A stretch of DNA of 52,349 nucleotides from JAQVEM01 sp964610315 (GTDB lineage: Bacteria; Actinomycetota; Humimicrobiia; Humimicrobiales; Humimicrobiaceae), in assembly GCA_964610315.1 (NCBI GenBank), contig CAZSVM010000018.1, forward strand, positions 1 to 52,349. Reading direction: 5' to 3'. The notes below the pieces were generated by a model. The model was not told where the DNA came from, ran no database searches, and was given only the letters and a program-made list of their open reading frames with translations. This document shows positions 36,108 to 45,671 of this stretch, piece after piece. The number at the start of each line of letters is the position of its first letter. Position 1 is the first letter of the stretch. Made by a program: the position numbers and the translations under genes.

Positions 36108-37499
36108 TCAAACTTCTACAACATCTATACCTGTAAATTTACAGAAAGAGTTCATTTCTTCCCTGAGGTCTCCATAAATCATACTGGCATGATGCACAAA
36201 ACCTTCTTCGATTATGGTTCGGTAAAGATTTTTCAAATCATTTACTTTGATCCATTTCCAGGAACCTCTTAATTTCCTGTCATCAGGTACGGCCTCTCCA
36301 ACCGTGGAAAGCATTTTAAACTTTCCTCCTATCTCTCCCAGCCTGTTTATGGTTACAGGTCCTTCCTTCAGTTGAAATTCTGCCGTTCCAAAACTCTTAT
36401 CATAGCCAATCTGCTCGCCCAGTACGGAATGGGTATCAATCCGGGGAGTGCAGGTCCTGCACTTGAGGCTTATAGGAGCATTTCCGCAGTGCCATGCCAA
36501 AAAAATATTTTCATTTTCCTGGTTTTGTATGGTCCAGTCGATAAAATGAGGTACATCCTCTCTAAAGGTCAGGAGATGCTGCATTACCATAGTAATTGCG
36601 CCATGGATATCCACTTCGCAGGCACACATTATCCCGCTGTCGGTAAGCCTTCCCATAGCCAGGCAGGGAGATATTCCAATCTCTTCCTGCATGGCTGTCC
36701 AGCATTGTATGGCAAAACCGGAAAGATTTTCTTCCGCTGCATATTTTTTTAAGACATGCTCAAACCGTGCAATTTTGGAGATTATTTTTTCATCGGCTAG
36801 CTTTAGGTCATAAGATTTTTTTATTTCACTTTCTATTTCTTTTACATCATCATCTCCAGTACTATCCAGATCCGACTTTAACCCGAGAAGTGTATAAGGT
36901 ACAACTTTGATTCTAAACCTATCTATAAGGTTTACCTCATTTATGGCACAGGTTTCAAAAGGAGCCGGTCTGGGGCCCAGTGTCCCTATTTTCATACCGG
37001 TAAAGCCTGCACTGGCAAACACTACTTTGGAAAATTTCCTTAAATTGGATATAAATCCCTCTTCTTCCGGAAAATATATTCCCGAAAAATCGAATTTTAT
37101 ATTTCTTCTTACCAGCCCTGACGCAGTTGAAATGGTACCACAAAAAGAATCCGACTTTCTATTACCGTCGTCGGTAAAGGGACCTTCTCTGGTAGCAAAA
37201 ATCTGAATGGGTAAATTATCAAAAGCTTCTGCAATCAAAAGATTTGGTATCTCTTCTCCAAAAGTCATCATTCCTATTATTAGTCCCTGAATATCTTTTT
37301 CCTTAAATAACTTTATAGTTTTCTCTGCATCTTCTGTATCGGTTACTAACCCGCCGTCGGTTATTTTTTTATCCGGGTATACCAGTTCGACTTCCCTTGT
37401 ATTCTTTTCGATGGATGTAATTGTCCTATTCCTTATACTGACTGCCCATTCTCTATTAAATGGTGATCTGTGAGATGGAACGAAGCCTATTCTTACCAT
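36108..37499 (-). CDS. L-fucose/L-arabinose isomerase family protein
   Basis: A 463-residue protein of the L-fucose isomerase-like fold (VRIGFVPSHRSPFNREWAV start; GTISTASGLVRR; KIGTLGPRPAPFETCAIN). It is not the classical AraA family. Standing between a ROK regulator, ribulokinase and epimerase genes, with no other isomerase in the locus, it most likely converts L-arabinose to L-ribulose, filling the missing first step. SD GAGAGG precedes the ATG. The promoter at 37552-37588 drives it and the three genes after it. Confidence 0.87.
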   Translation of the reverse strand: MVRIGFVPSHRSPFNREWAVSIRNRTITSIEKNTREVELVYPDKKITDGGLVTDTEDAEKTIKLFKEKDIQGLIIGMMTFGEEIPNLLIAEAFDNLPIQIFATREGPFTDDGNRKSDSFCGTISTASGLVRRNIKFDFSGIYFPEEEGFISNLRKFSKVVFASAGFTGMKIGTLGPRPAPFETCAINEVNLIDRFRIKVVPYTLLGLKSDLDSTGDDDVKEIESEIKKSYDLKLADEKIISKIARFEHVLKKYAAEENLSGFAIQCWTAMQEEIGISPCLAMGRLTDSGIMCACEVDIHGAITMVMQHLLTFREDVPHFIDWTIQNQENENIFLAWHCGNAPISLKCRTCTPRIDTHSVLGEQIGYDKSFGTAEFQLKEGPVTINRLGEIGGKFKMLSTVGEAVPDDRKLRGSWKWIKVNDLKNLYRTIIEEGFVHHASMIYGDLREEMNSFCKFTGIDVVEV

Positions 37500-37551
37500 A
37501 TCAAACCTCTCTTACACGTTCTTAAAAAATAAAAAAGTTTATTAGAACATT

Positions 37552-37588
37552 TGTTAGTAATATTAACTAACATAATCTTATTTGTCAA
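37552..37588 (-). promoter_or_regulatory. catabolic operon promoter with ROK operator
   Basis: On the minus strand a perfect -35 TTGACA (37583-37588), a 17-base spacer and -10 TAATAT (37560-37565). The palindrome TGTTAGT-AATATTA-ACTAACA (37552-37572, plus strand) covers the -10 box. The layout is repeated with 17 of 21 operator bases at 46000-46036. This makes transcription of the isomerase-ROK-araBD operon independent of the upstream GH51 gene and repressible. Confidence 0.8.
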
Positions 37589-37654
37589 CATTTGCTTTTA
37601 CATTATACACACCCATATAGATCTGCATTATTATTCCATAAGGTATAAATAATT

Positions 37655-39148
37655 TCACTCCTTCACTTTTAAACGGACTACATTCCATGATAGCTTTGGC
37701 AATATTATATTGAACTCATTTCCAGCCGATTTCTCAACCGGATTCAGTTTGGGGATAACCCTGGTGGGTTCTTTAAATGTATTAGAGGCAAATAAATCAT
37801 CTCCGCTCATTACCCAATGCTCTATAATTTCCAAAGACCTGAACTCATCTATGCGGATCTTTAACGCTATATCATTTTTCTGATCATAGTTGAGTGAAAA
37901 AAAAGTTAAATTATTATCTTTGGCATCATAGGTTGTTGATGAATGAATTACCGGCACCTCACCATACTTAGTAGTAAAATTATCACAGCTCACTAAATTC
38001 TTAAATACGGCTCCCCTGCCATATTTACTTACCTGCATGAAGGGATAAAAAGTGGAGTGTTTTAGTACTCCCCCGCCCTTTTGAGTATGAATAGGTGACA
38101 AAGCGTTTACCAGCTGGGCCAGACAGGCTATTTTGATCCGGTCCGCATTATTTAAAATGGTACAAAGCATACCACCTACCACCAGTGCATCCAGCAAGGT
38201 ATAGGGGTCTTCTGCAATCGAAGGTGCCTTCTGCCAACGTTTTAGCTGCATATTCTTAATATTCCAGACGTTCCACTCATCAAGACTTAAATACATGGTT
38301 TTTTTACTTCTATTTTTAGCCTTAACATAGTCAGCTGTTGCTTTAATCGTATTAATAAAGTTATTCAAATCAAAAAATGAACCCAGAAAATTATTAATAT
38401 CACCTTCATATTCATAATAGCGATGCAATGAAATGTAATCTACATAATCATATAATGTTTCTAAAATAACCCGATCCCATTCAGGAAATGTATCCATTTC
38501 TGGACTTGAACTGCCGCATGCAACAAGCTCAATTTTTGGATCCACCCATTTCATAATTTTTGCTGCCTCTTTTGCTTTTTTGGCATATTCCTCTGCTGAT
38601 AGCTGGCATGTTTGCCAGGGTCCATCCATTTCATTACCCAGGCACCACACTCTAAAATTATGCGGATCCTTATGACCATTTTTAATTCTTAAATCACTTA
38701 AAGTAGTTCCGGACTTAATATTGCAATACTCAATAAGTTCACCAGCATCTTTTGGCGTTCCAGTTCCTAAATTTACAGCAATCATTCCTTCCGCATTGAC
38801 CTTTTTTAACCAGTCGGAAAATTCATCAATTCCGAAACTATTGTCTTCTATTGAAAACCAGGCATAGTCAAGGCGGGTGGGACGTCTATCTTTTGGTCCT
38901 ACACCATCTTTCCAATCATATCCAGAAACAAAATTTCCGCCTGGATATCTAATAATAGATACATCGCATTCTCTAATTGTATCAAGGACATCTTTTCTAA
39001 AGCCTTCTTCATCAGCCGTTAGGTGACCTGGTTCATATATACCTGTATATACAGCTCTTCCCATATGCTCAATAAAAGAACCATATATTCTTTTATTTAT
39101 TTCTGCCAACTTATACTGCTTATTAACTAAACAATCTGCTTTCTTCGT
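37655..39148 (-). CDS. alpha-L-arabinofuranosidase, GH51 (ACG start likely)
   Basis: A cytosolic GH51 enzyme releasing arabinose from arabino-oligosaccharides. The conserved family start (RIYGSFIEHMGRAVYTGIYE) is intact. The acid/base Glu is in CLGNEMDG and the nucleophile Glu in SLDEWNVW. The only normal start is TTG at 39109 (484 residues), but that would cut into the conserved first strand and has no SD. In frame upstream, a GGAGG (39155-39159) is followed after six bases by ACG AAG AAA, giving a 497-residue protein with the normal family N-terminus and the acid/base at residue 173. I therefore place the start at the ACG (39146-39148). Confidence 0.88.
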   Translation of the reverse strand, partial: TKKADCLVNKQYKLAEINKRIYGSFIEHMGRAVYTGIYEPGHLTADEEGFRKDVLDTIRECDVSIIRYPGGNFVSGYDWKDGVGPKDRRPTRLDYAWFSIEDNSFGIDEFSDWLKKVNAEGMIAVNLGTGTPKDAGELIEYCNIKSGTTLSDLRIKNGHKDPHNFRVWCLGNEMDGPWQTCQLSAEEYAKKAKEAAKIMKWVDPKIELVACGSSSPEMDTFPEWDRVILETLYDYVDYISLHRYYEYEGDINNFLGSFFDLNNFINTIKATADYVKAKNRSKKTMYLSLDEWNVWNIKNMQLKRWQKAPSIAEDPYTLLDALVVGGMLCTILNNADRIKIACLAQLVNALSPIHTQKGGGVLKHSTFYPFMQVSKYGRGAVFKNLVSCDNFTTKYGEVPVIHSSTTYDAKDNNLTFFSLNYDQKNDIALKIRIDEFRSLEIIEHWVMSGDDLFASNTFKEPTRVIPKLNPVEKSAGNEFNIILPKLSWNVVRLKVKE

Positions 39149-39220
39149 AATTAACCTCCAATTGAAATTTCCAACATATAAACATATCTCTCTTTATATC
39201 AAAATACAATTATATGAATT

Positions 39221-40801
39221 TTATTTTATATATGGCCAACCTTCTGAACCCCAATATAAAGGTCTTATCTGTAGTGCCGCCATCCCATTATTCAAAGCAT
39301 CATATGCATGATTCACTAATATTGCAGTACTAGCTGACTGGTATACAGCACAGTGACCGGGGCCTTTCCACTGGTCATCTCCTGCATCTATAAGGGTTCC
39401 GCCACCCAACATCATATCAATTCCATTTTTATCCACATATGGGCCTGTTATATTCCTGGAACGCCCAACCATTATTTTATAAGTGCTTTCTATTCCCCTG
39501 CAGCAGAAATCAAAGGAAACAAACAGATAATAATATCCATTATGGAAAATTATATAAGGAGCCTCAATCGCTGTGTCTACAGGCCTGCTTGCAATTGAAT
39601 AGATTTCATCATCAGTATAGGGTTTCATAGTTTCAGGATCAAGTTCTACCAACTTTATACCAGTCCAAAATGACCCAAATGACAGCCACGGTTGACCACT
39701 TTCATCTACAATCATATTAGGATCTATACAATTGTAGTTGAGTGAGGAATTTGAGCTTATGACAGCTCCGGCGTCCTCCCATTCATAATTCGGATCATCT
39801 GGATTAAGGGTTTTATTAGTTGCAAGACCAATAACCGAAGTATTTTTTCCAAAGCTCGATACTGAATAATACAAATAGTAAGTACTTTTATAATATGATA
39901 TATCAGGAGCCCATATACTTCCACGTGCGTTAGGAACATATTCTTTGAACCATTTTGGGTTTGTATAAAATATCGGGCCAAGATCTTTCCAGGTGACCCC
40001 ATCTTCCGATTTCTTCATCAGGAGGCCAACACCTGTATAAAAAATATACCAGTTATTTCCCTGCTTTGCTATAACAGGGTCATGTGCTCCGATGTTGCCG
40101 CTTAACTCCCAATTTATAGCGTAAAGGTCCTGACCTGGGACAGGGACTTCATTTGATAACTCTTTTATTTGTACTTCTGTAAGGGCAGCCCTATATACCT
40201 TGAACTGGTCCACCTGCCCATCCAGGTAATACCCGTCTTCCTGTGATTTACCAATGAAGCTATTTTTCATATTCCCCAAATCGCTCGGACTCAATGTAAG
40301 ATTAGTATCTCTTCCCACCTCTTCCCCATTAAGATAAATAATAGCCGTAGCCCTGTTTTTAACTACGGCTATATGCTGCCAATAACCTGTTGGTAAAGGG
40401 CCAGCTGCATCTATATACTGCTCTTCTTCCCCTTCTTTCGCAATCGCAAATCTAATCGTATTTGAACCACTTTTCCCTGTGAGGAACATATAGGAGTTAA
40501 CATTTTCCCCTAACTCCCAGATCCTATCCCCTGTTTCCAGTGTGTTCAGCTTCACCTTTGCTGCCATAGTGAAGTTTTCGGCACCTTTAAGTATTCCTTT
40601 ACTAATATCTACAAAATTATCTTCCCCATTCATCGTATAAGGTCCTCCACTCCATACAGGCGAACTAGAATCTTCAATGATTTGTTTCTTGGATTTTAAA
40701 GGAAATACATTTAGTTTCACTAATATAAATAAAAACAAAGATATTGATAAAAGAAGTGTTACTAACAAAATAATAATCTTTTTATACCTTGGTTTTAACA
40801 T
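39221..40801 (-). CDS. LamG-GH43 arabinan-degrading enzyme, membrane-anchored
   Basis: A 526-residue exported enzyme: N-terminal membrane anchor or uncleaved signal (about 9-31), a concanavalin-like LamG domain (about 55-210; YLNGEEVGRDTNL, DGQVDQFKVYRAALTE) and a five-bladed GH43 domain (about 228-526). Catalytic residues appear in GAHDPVI (Asp base), NCIDPNMI (pKa-modulating Asp) and TAIEAPYI (Glu acid). The pattern fits endo-1,5-alpha-arabinanase, so it likely cuts arabinan at the surface. It is next to a second GH43 gene and GH51. Confidence 0.88.
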   Translation of the reverse strand: MLKPRYKKIIILLVTLLLSISLFLFILVKLNVFPLKSKKQIIEDSSSPVWSGGPYTMNGEDNFVDISKGILKGAENFTMAAKVKLNTLETGDRIWELGENVNSYMFLTGKSGSNTIRFAIAKEGEEEQYIDAAGPLPTGYWQHIAVVKNRATAIIYLNGEEVGRDTNLTLSPSDLGNMKNSFIGKSQEDGYYLDGQVDQFKVYRAALTEVQIKELSNEVPVPGQDLYAINWELSGNIGAHDPVIAKQGNNWYIFYTGVGLLMKKSEDGVTWKDLGPIFYTNPKWFKEYVPNARGSIWAPDISYYKSTYYLYYSVSSFGKNTSVIGLATNKTLNPDDPNYEWEDAGAVISSNSSLNYNCIDPNMIVDESGQPWLSFGSFWTGIKLVELDPETMKPYTDDEIYSIASRPVDTAIEAPYIIFHNGYYYLFVSFDFCCRGIESTYKIMVGRSRNITGPYVDKNGIDMMLGGGTLIDAGDDQWKGPGHCAVYQSASTAILVNHAYDALNNGMAALQIRPLYWGSEGWPYIK

Positions 40802-40897
40802 TTGCCTGCTTATCTAATAAACCTCCATAACTTAAAATTCAGCCACTTTAAACAGCTTCTTAATTTTATCTATTATTTAAAGAAATCACGTAATTTT

Positions 40898-41995
40898 TCA
40901 ATCAGGGACAGGGATTCCAAAGTTTGGGGTTCCGTCCTCATTCCAGCTAAAAACTTGTGCACGGGTATGACGATTGGGATCATAAAGAGGATCTCCTACT
41001 ATATCCTTGTAGTTTCTGGCATGATATATGAGGATATCTTTGGTGCCATCCTCAGACACAGTAAAGCTATTGTGTCCTGGACCATACTGGCTGTTTTCTT
41101 CACTGGTTTTAAATACAGGTTCAGGAGACTTGCTCCATGAATTTGGATCTAATAGATCAGTCGTATCAGAAGCTGTTAAAAGCCCTATACAGTAGTTAGA
41201 ATCGGTAGCACTTGCAGAGTAACTGATAAATATCCTATCATTCCTCTTAATGACTGCAGGTCCTTCATTGACCCAAAAGCCTATTCTTTCCCAACTATAT
41301 TCCGGTGTCGCAATCATTACAGGTTCTCCTTTAATGGTCCATGGATTCTCCATTTCTGCAATATACAAATTAGAAGGGTTGTTTAGTTCACTGGTCTTCT
41401 GTGCCCACACAAAATATCTTACCCCATTATGCTCAAATGTTGTTGCATCTAAAGAGAAATCAATAAAAGAAAATTTATCTTCTAGTGCTTTTTGCATCAT
41501 ACCCTTTTCAATCCACGTTCCAGTAATTGGATTTTCATCAACACATTCAAGTACGTATGGACGAATTCCCCATATATTTCCGCCCAATCCTCCAGCTGCA
41601 AAGTAAATGTACCACTTACCGTCTATATAATGGATTTCCGGTGCCCAAATATGTACCGACATCTCACCTGAATCATGTTTTTCCCATATCACTACCTCTT
41701 CTACTATACCAAGACCCTGTATGGTTTCTGCTCTTCTTAATATAATACGGTCATACTCCGGAACAGAAGCGGTAAAGTAATAGAAACCATCTGTATGCTT
41801 GTAAACCCACGGATCCGCGCGCTGCTCTATTATTGGATTGTTAAAATCTTGCTGTTTCACTATATTATTTTCTCCTTTCTGTTCTGTAGAATCGTCAGGT
41901 TGTGTGCAACATACAAAGATACCCAGTGTAATGGCAATTACTAAAATTAGTATACCTGGAAAAACGAATAATTTTACTTTTTTAAAGCTTTGCAT
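40898..41995 (-). CDS. GH43 family arabinofuranosidase-type enzyme
   Basis: About 365 residues from the ATG at 41995, which has GGGGAG nine bases upstream; a longer frame reaches 42043 but starts inside a hairpin without SD. An N-terminal hydrophobic segment ends in FVCC, an imperfect lipobox, so the protein is exported and perhaps lipidated. The GH43 residues are visible in QRADPWVYK (Asp), DFSLDATTFEH (Asp) and NEGPAVIK (Glu). Likely an arabinofuranosidase or arabinanase acting with the LamG-GH43 enzyme. Exact subfamily not assigned. Confidence 0.86.
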   Translation of the reverse strand: MQSFKKVKLFVFPGILILVIAITLGIFVCCTQPDDSTEQKGENNIVKQQDFNNPIIEQRADPWVYKHTDGFYYFTASVPEYDRIILRRAETIQGLGIVEEVVIWEKHDSGEMSVHIWAPEIHYIDGKWYIYFAAGGLGGNIWGIRPYVLECVDENPITGTWIEKGMMQKALEDKFSFIDFSLDATTFEHNGVRYFVWAQKTSELNNPSNLYIAEMENPWTIKGEPVMIATPEYSWERIGFWVNEGPAVIKRNDRIFISYSASATDSNYCIGLLTASDTTDLLDPNSWSKSPEPVFKTSEENSQYGPGHNSFTVSEDGTKDILIYHARNYKDIVGDPLYDPNRHTRAQVFSWNEDGTPNFGIPVPD

Positions 41996-42033
41996 TATAA
42001 AATACTCCCCTTTCTTCTCGTCACCGGAATTCT

Positions 42034-42052
42034 GCGTGAACAAATCCCACGC
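42034..42052 (-). repeat. short hairpin carrying a fifth copy of the shared half-site
   Basis: GCGTG (42034-42038) pairs with CACGC (42048-42052) across a nine-base loop. The minus strand reads TGGGATTTGTTCAC at 42036-42049, which matches the TGAGATTTGTTTAG-type arms of the two importer leaders at 10-11 of 14 positions. It lies about 40 bases before the GH43 start. Confidence 0.4.
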
Positions 42053-42368
42053 TCTTTTTTATCTCGGTCTATTAAACACATATTAATTTTCTAAATCACA
42101 TTCTAATTTTATTATTTTTTTCACTACTCTTTAATGGCTCTCAAGGTTGAATAAAAGCCTGTTTTAAAGGAAAAACTACAATTTTAGAGGTTAGAAAAAA
42201 TTCATCTCAACCAATTCATCTTCTGATAAAATCTTTAATTTGTTGTAGCCTTTTATATCTAAACTGTTTGATTAAAATTAATATAAGCCTATATAAAATT
42301 TACATGTTAAATATACTTTGTAAAAATTCGACAGCTCTTACTAAATTAATTGCTTTTTTAACAGCCGA
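42053..42368. other. 316-base intergenic region before the second GH43 gene
   Basis: AT-rich sequence between the end of the MalG-type permease gene and the GH43 gene. I see no open reading frame, consensus promoter, strong terminator or RNA gene in it. Since all genes here run in the same direction, transcription from the importer promoter may continue through. Confidence 0.55.
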
Positions 42369-43214
42369 TTATTGTTTTATACCCCCAGCTGTCAATCCTT
42401 CAATAAATGCCCTTTGATTTATTAAAAATATAATAGCAACTGGAATAACTGACATCACTGCTCCAGGCATAATCATATCATAATTATTACCATACGGAGT
42501 AAGAAGCGACATAAGACCAATTGGCAAAGTTAAATGTTCTGTAGTCCTTAGTACTATCAATGGCCATACAAAACTATTCCAGCTTATCATTGCCTGCAAT
42601 ATAGCCATGGCACCAAATGCAGGCTTCATTAACGGCGCAACTATTCTAAAAAAGATCCTAAATTCATTACACCCATCAATTCTTGCAGCCTCTATTAAAT
42701 CTTTTGGAAGTCCTATTATATATTGCCTGAAGAAGAAAATGGCAAATGGAGATACTACAAAGGGTAATATAACGCCTAGATATGTATCTATCAATTTTAA
42801 CGTAATCATCAATCGATATAATGGAAGTAATAGTATTTCAAGGGGGACCATCATTACAAGAAGTACTATGAAAAAAAGAAACCTCTTCCCTTTAAAATTA
42901 TAAACTGCTAAACCATATCCAACTATAGATGAAAAGAATAATGATAATATTGTATAAAGAAATGTAATAATCAAACTATTCTTAAACCAAAGAAGATACC
43001 TGTTGTCTTGAAAAAAAATTATCTTATAATTGTTTAAATTCATTACATCAAAATTCATCTTAAAGGTAAGCCCCTTGCTAATCATTTCCTGACCTGGCTT
43101 AAATGAAGATACCAACATGAAAAAAAATGGTGCTAAAAAAATGATACAAATAAATGCTAATATTATAAACGATGAATATAATCCTGATTTACTTTGTGTT
43201 GTTTTAACTCCCAT
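42369..43214 (-). CDS. ABC arabino-oligosaccharide permease, AraQ/MalG type
   Basis: A 281-residue permease with six membrane segments and the ATPase-docking EAA loop EAARIDGCNEFRIFF (about 180-194). It is separated from the AraP-type permease by six bases and the pair follows the binding-protein gene. As in the other importer, no ATPase gene is present. SD AAGGGA lies ten bases before the ATG. The surrounding arabinan genes suggest uptake of arabino-oligosaccharides. Confidence 0.93.
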   Translation of the reverse strand: MGVKTTQSKSGLYSSFIILAFICIIFLAPFFFMLVSSFKPGQEMISKGLTFKMNFDVMNLNNYKIIFFQDNRYLLWFKNSLIITFLYTILSLFFSSIVGYGLAVYNFKGKRFLFFIVLLVMMVPLEILLLPLYRLMITLKLIDTYLGVILPFVVSPFAIFFFRQYIIGLPKDLIEAARIDGCNEFRIFFRIVAPLMKPAFGAMAILQAMISWNSFVWPLIVLRTTEHLTLPIGLMSLLTPYGNNYDMIMPGAVMSVIPVAIIFLINQRAFIEGLTAGGIKQ

Positions 43215-43220
43215 TATTAA

Positions 43221-44147
43221 TCAGTCCCTTTTGAAAAAACCAAATATCTTTAATTGTATAACATTAACTATCATAATAATCATAAGTAATGTAATACCAA
43301 TAGCTGCTGCAAACCCAAAGTTGTTATAATTAAATCCTGTTTGATATATGTAAGAAACCAGAGTAAGTCCGATATCTCCTGGAGATCTTGAAGTCCAATA
43401 AGCAAAGCTTTCTGCAAACATTGAAAACCCACCAAAAACACTTATTGTAATGACAAAAATAATCACCGGTTTGAGAGATGGTATCGTTATTTTTAGAAAT
43501 TTATGCAAACTGTTTGCTCCATCAATATCCGCAGCTTCGTATAATTCTGTAGGGATTGCCTGTAGCCCAGCCAGGAAATAAACAATATTTACACCGGTCC
43601 ATCTCCACACGCACAAAACAACCAGTGCCAACATACCGGTCCATTTCCCTTGTAACCATGTTATTGGCCCTAATCCAAAAATGCCTATAATCTGGTTAAA
43701 TAATGCTGTTGCTTGCGTACCAAATGCATATCTAAAGAACATGCCTGCCACAATAACTGAGGTTAAGGCAGGCATGAATAACGCAGATCTGAAAATATTA
43801 CGTCCCCGTAAAATCTTATTATTCAGTAGTACTGCCAGAACCAATGGTAATGGTATTAATATAGCTATTGTTAAAAATGTATATAAAAAGCTTACCCTTA
43901 ATGCACTGTAATAATGTGGATTAAGTAAATTTCTATAATTTTTTAACCCAATAAATGTCACGTCTTCTAGCCCTTTTATATCCTGAAAACTCATGATTAC
44001 AGCAGAAATTATCGGATATAAGAAAAATAATAAAAATGTGATTATGAAGGGTAACACAAATATATACGGCATTACCCTTTCAGAATTAATGATGTTATAT
44101 ATTTTTTTAATTCTAACCTTTGCGTTTACTCCATCGAAGACCATCAT
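43221..44147 (-). CDS. ABC arabino-oligosaccharide permease, AraP/MalF type
   Basis: A 308-residue permease with six membrane segments (first: IFVLPFIITFLLFFLYPI) and the EAA loop YEAADIDGANSLHKFLK (about 218-234). SD AAGGAAG precedes the ATG. Between it and the binding-protein gene is a perfect 16-base-pair hairpin that should reduce read-through or protect the upstream message. It pairs with the AraQ-type permease to form the channel. Confidence 0.93.
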   Translation of the reverse strand: MMVFDGVNAKVRIKKIYNIINSERVMPYIFVLPFIITFLLFFLYPIISAVIMSFQDIKGLEDVTFIGLKNYRNLLNPHYYSALRVSFLYTFLTIAILIPLPLVLAVLLNNKILRGRNIFRSALFMPALTSVIVAGMFFRYAFGTQATALFNQIIGIFGLGPITWLQGKWTGMLALVVLCVWRWTGVNIVYFLAGLQAIPTELYEAADIDGANSLHKFLKITIPSLKPVIIFVITISVFGGFSMFAESFAYWTSRSPGDIGLTLVSYIYQTGFNYNNFGFAAAIGITLLMIIMIVNVIQLKIFGFFKRD

Positions 44148-44204
44148 TTTCTTCCTTTTTCCAGAATATAAAGGATGTATATTATCTTACCTTTTAAACC
44201 TTAT

Positions 44205-44245
44205 AAAGTACAGGATTCAGTGTGCGTAGCTGAATCCTGTACTTT
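44205..44245 (-). terminator. 16-bp hairpin between binding-protein and permease genes
   Basis: A perfect inverted repeat: AAAGTACAGGATTCAG (44205-44220) and CTGAATCCTGTACTTT (44230-44245) with a nine-base loop. In the transcript it is followed by AUAAGG, not by a U-run, so it probably acts as a 3'-protecting hairpin or leaky terminator giving more binding protein than permease. Confidence 0.75.
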
Positions 44246-44288
44246 AAAGTTGAAGAGCTTTTGCTTCGTCACCTATTTAGTAATAGTT

Positions 44289-45671
44289 TTACTCCATAGC
44301 ACGTAATTCATCTGCAATTTCTGTTAAAACTTCTTTTGGTGTTGCACTTTGCTCTTGTACCGCCTTAAAAGTTGCATTTGCTTTAAGAAGATTTATTGCA
44401 GCAGGGTATTTATCAGTAATAACTGTTGGAAGGATTTCATCTTTAACTTCTAAAAGTACATTAAAGAGTCCTGTTCCATTCTCAAAGTATTCAGTGAACT
44501 CATTCGGTGCAGTAATTTCTGGAGCATCCCATACATCCCATCTTAAAGGATCAAATCCAAGTATTGTATATGTTTTGATACTTCCTTCTCTTGATAATTT
44601 TGCTGCTGCTAAAAATTCTTTAGCTAACTCCTGGTTTTGACATTGATTTGTAATTGATGTACCGGTTCCTCCCATACCTGCAGACCTGGCACCACCTACA
44701 GTCCATGAAGGTGCAGGAGCAACAGTTATTTTACCTTTTAAATCTGGCATGTAATCCGTAAATCTATTCAAATACCAGAACGGCATTTCAAGTGAAGCTG
44801 CTCCACCATCGTTCATGAAAGCCCAGTATTCTTCAGAGTGAGTGAATCCACCAGGGCATGCTATAGCTATCTTGTCCTTATTAACCCAATCGGACAAAGC
44901 TTGCAATACATCAATATTCGTTTGACTATCCAGTATTACATCTCCATTCTTATCAAAGATATCTCCTCCTGCTTTAATCATTTCCTGATAGAATGTCCAA
45001 TGCTCTGTCACTTCTACTGTGGTAAAGGGTATACCTGTTTCAGCTACTACCTTTTTACCCGCCTCTACATAGTCCGCTATTGTTTTAATATCATCAACAC
45101 TAACACCCGCTTGATCAAGTATGTCCGTATTATAATACATTACCGTTGCTCCAACATGATAATCTACTCCGTAGTAATTTCCATCTTTAGCATAACTCTC
45201 AAATCGGCCCATAATCAGTTTATCTTCTATAGGTTCAATAATGTCATTCAAAGGTACTAATGAAACTGGTTCCCCTTTTAAATAATTTGCATACTGACTG
45301 ATTTCAATGTCTGCAAAATCTGGTGCACCCGTACCTGTTTGAAGTGCAATTAAGAGGTTATTATGCATATCTTCATACGGATATACTGTGGTTTCAAGTT
45401 CAATTGGCCTGTCTGGATTAGCTGCATTCCATGTATCAACTGCATCCTTAAAAAATTCTCCGTGACTTTCCTGGAATGTCCAAAATGTGAATGTTGTTGT
45501 AACTGGAGCCTCTTCCTCTACCGCCTCTTCTTCGGCTGGTACTTCTTCTTCTGCGGGAGCTACTTCTTCTTCAGCTGCTGCTTCTTTCCCTTTACAGCCT
45601 GCAAATGAAAAAGTTGCAATCATTGATATGCCTAATATCAACACAACCACCCATAATAATGATTTCTTCAT
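44289..45671 (-). CDS. ABC sugar-binding lipoprotein (arabinan locus)
   Basis: A 460-residue family-1 solute-binding protein. The signal peptide ends in FAGC (lipid cysteine 26), followed by a Glu/Ala/Pro/Val linker (about 30-55). The mature domain shows FTFWTFQESHGEFFKDA, ALQTGTGAPDFADIE and VMYYNTDILDQAG. SD AAAGG precedes the ATG. Expression is expected from the ROK-operator promoter at 46000-46036, giving a leader of about 330 bases that contains the 14-base inverted element. Two permeases follow; the ligand is probably an arabino-oligosaccharide. Confidence 0.92.
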   Translation of the reverse strand: MKKSLLWVVVLILGISMIATFSFAGCKGKEAAAEEEVAPAEEEVPAEEEAVEEEAPVTTTFTFWTFQESHGEFFKDAVDTWNAANPDRPIELETTVYPYEDMHNNLLIALQTGTGAPDFADIEISQYANYLKGEPVSLVPLNDIIEPIEDKLIMGRFESYAKDGNYYGVDYHVGATVMYYNTDILDQAGVSVDDIKTIADYVEAGKKVVAETGIPFTTVEVTEHWTFYQEMIKAGGDIFDKNGDVILDSQTNIDVLQALSDWVNKDKIAIACPGGFTHSEEYWAFMNDGGAASLEMPFWYLNRFTDYMPDLKGKITVAPAPSWTVGGARSAGMGGTGTSITNQCQNQELAKEFLAAAKLSREGSIKTYTILGFDPLRWDVWDAPEITAPNEFTEYFENGTGLFNVLLEVKDEILPTVITDKYPAAINLLKANATFKAVQEQSATPKEVLTEIADELRAME

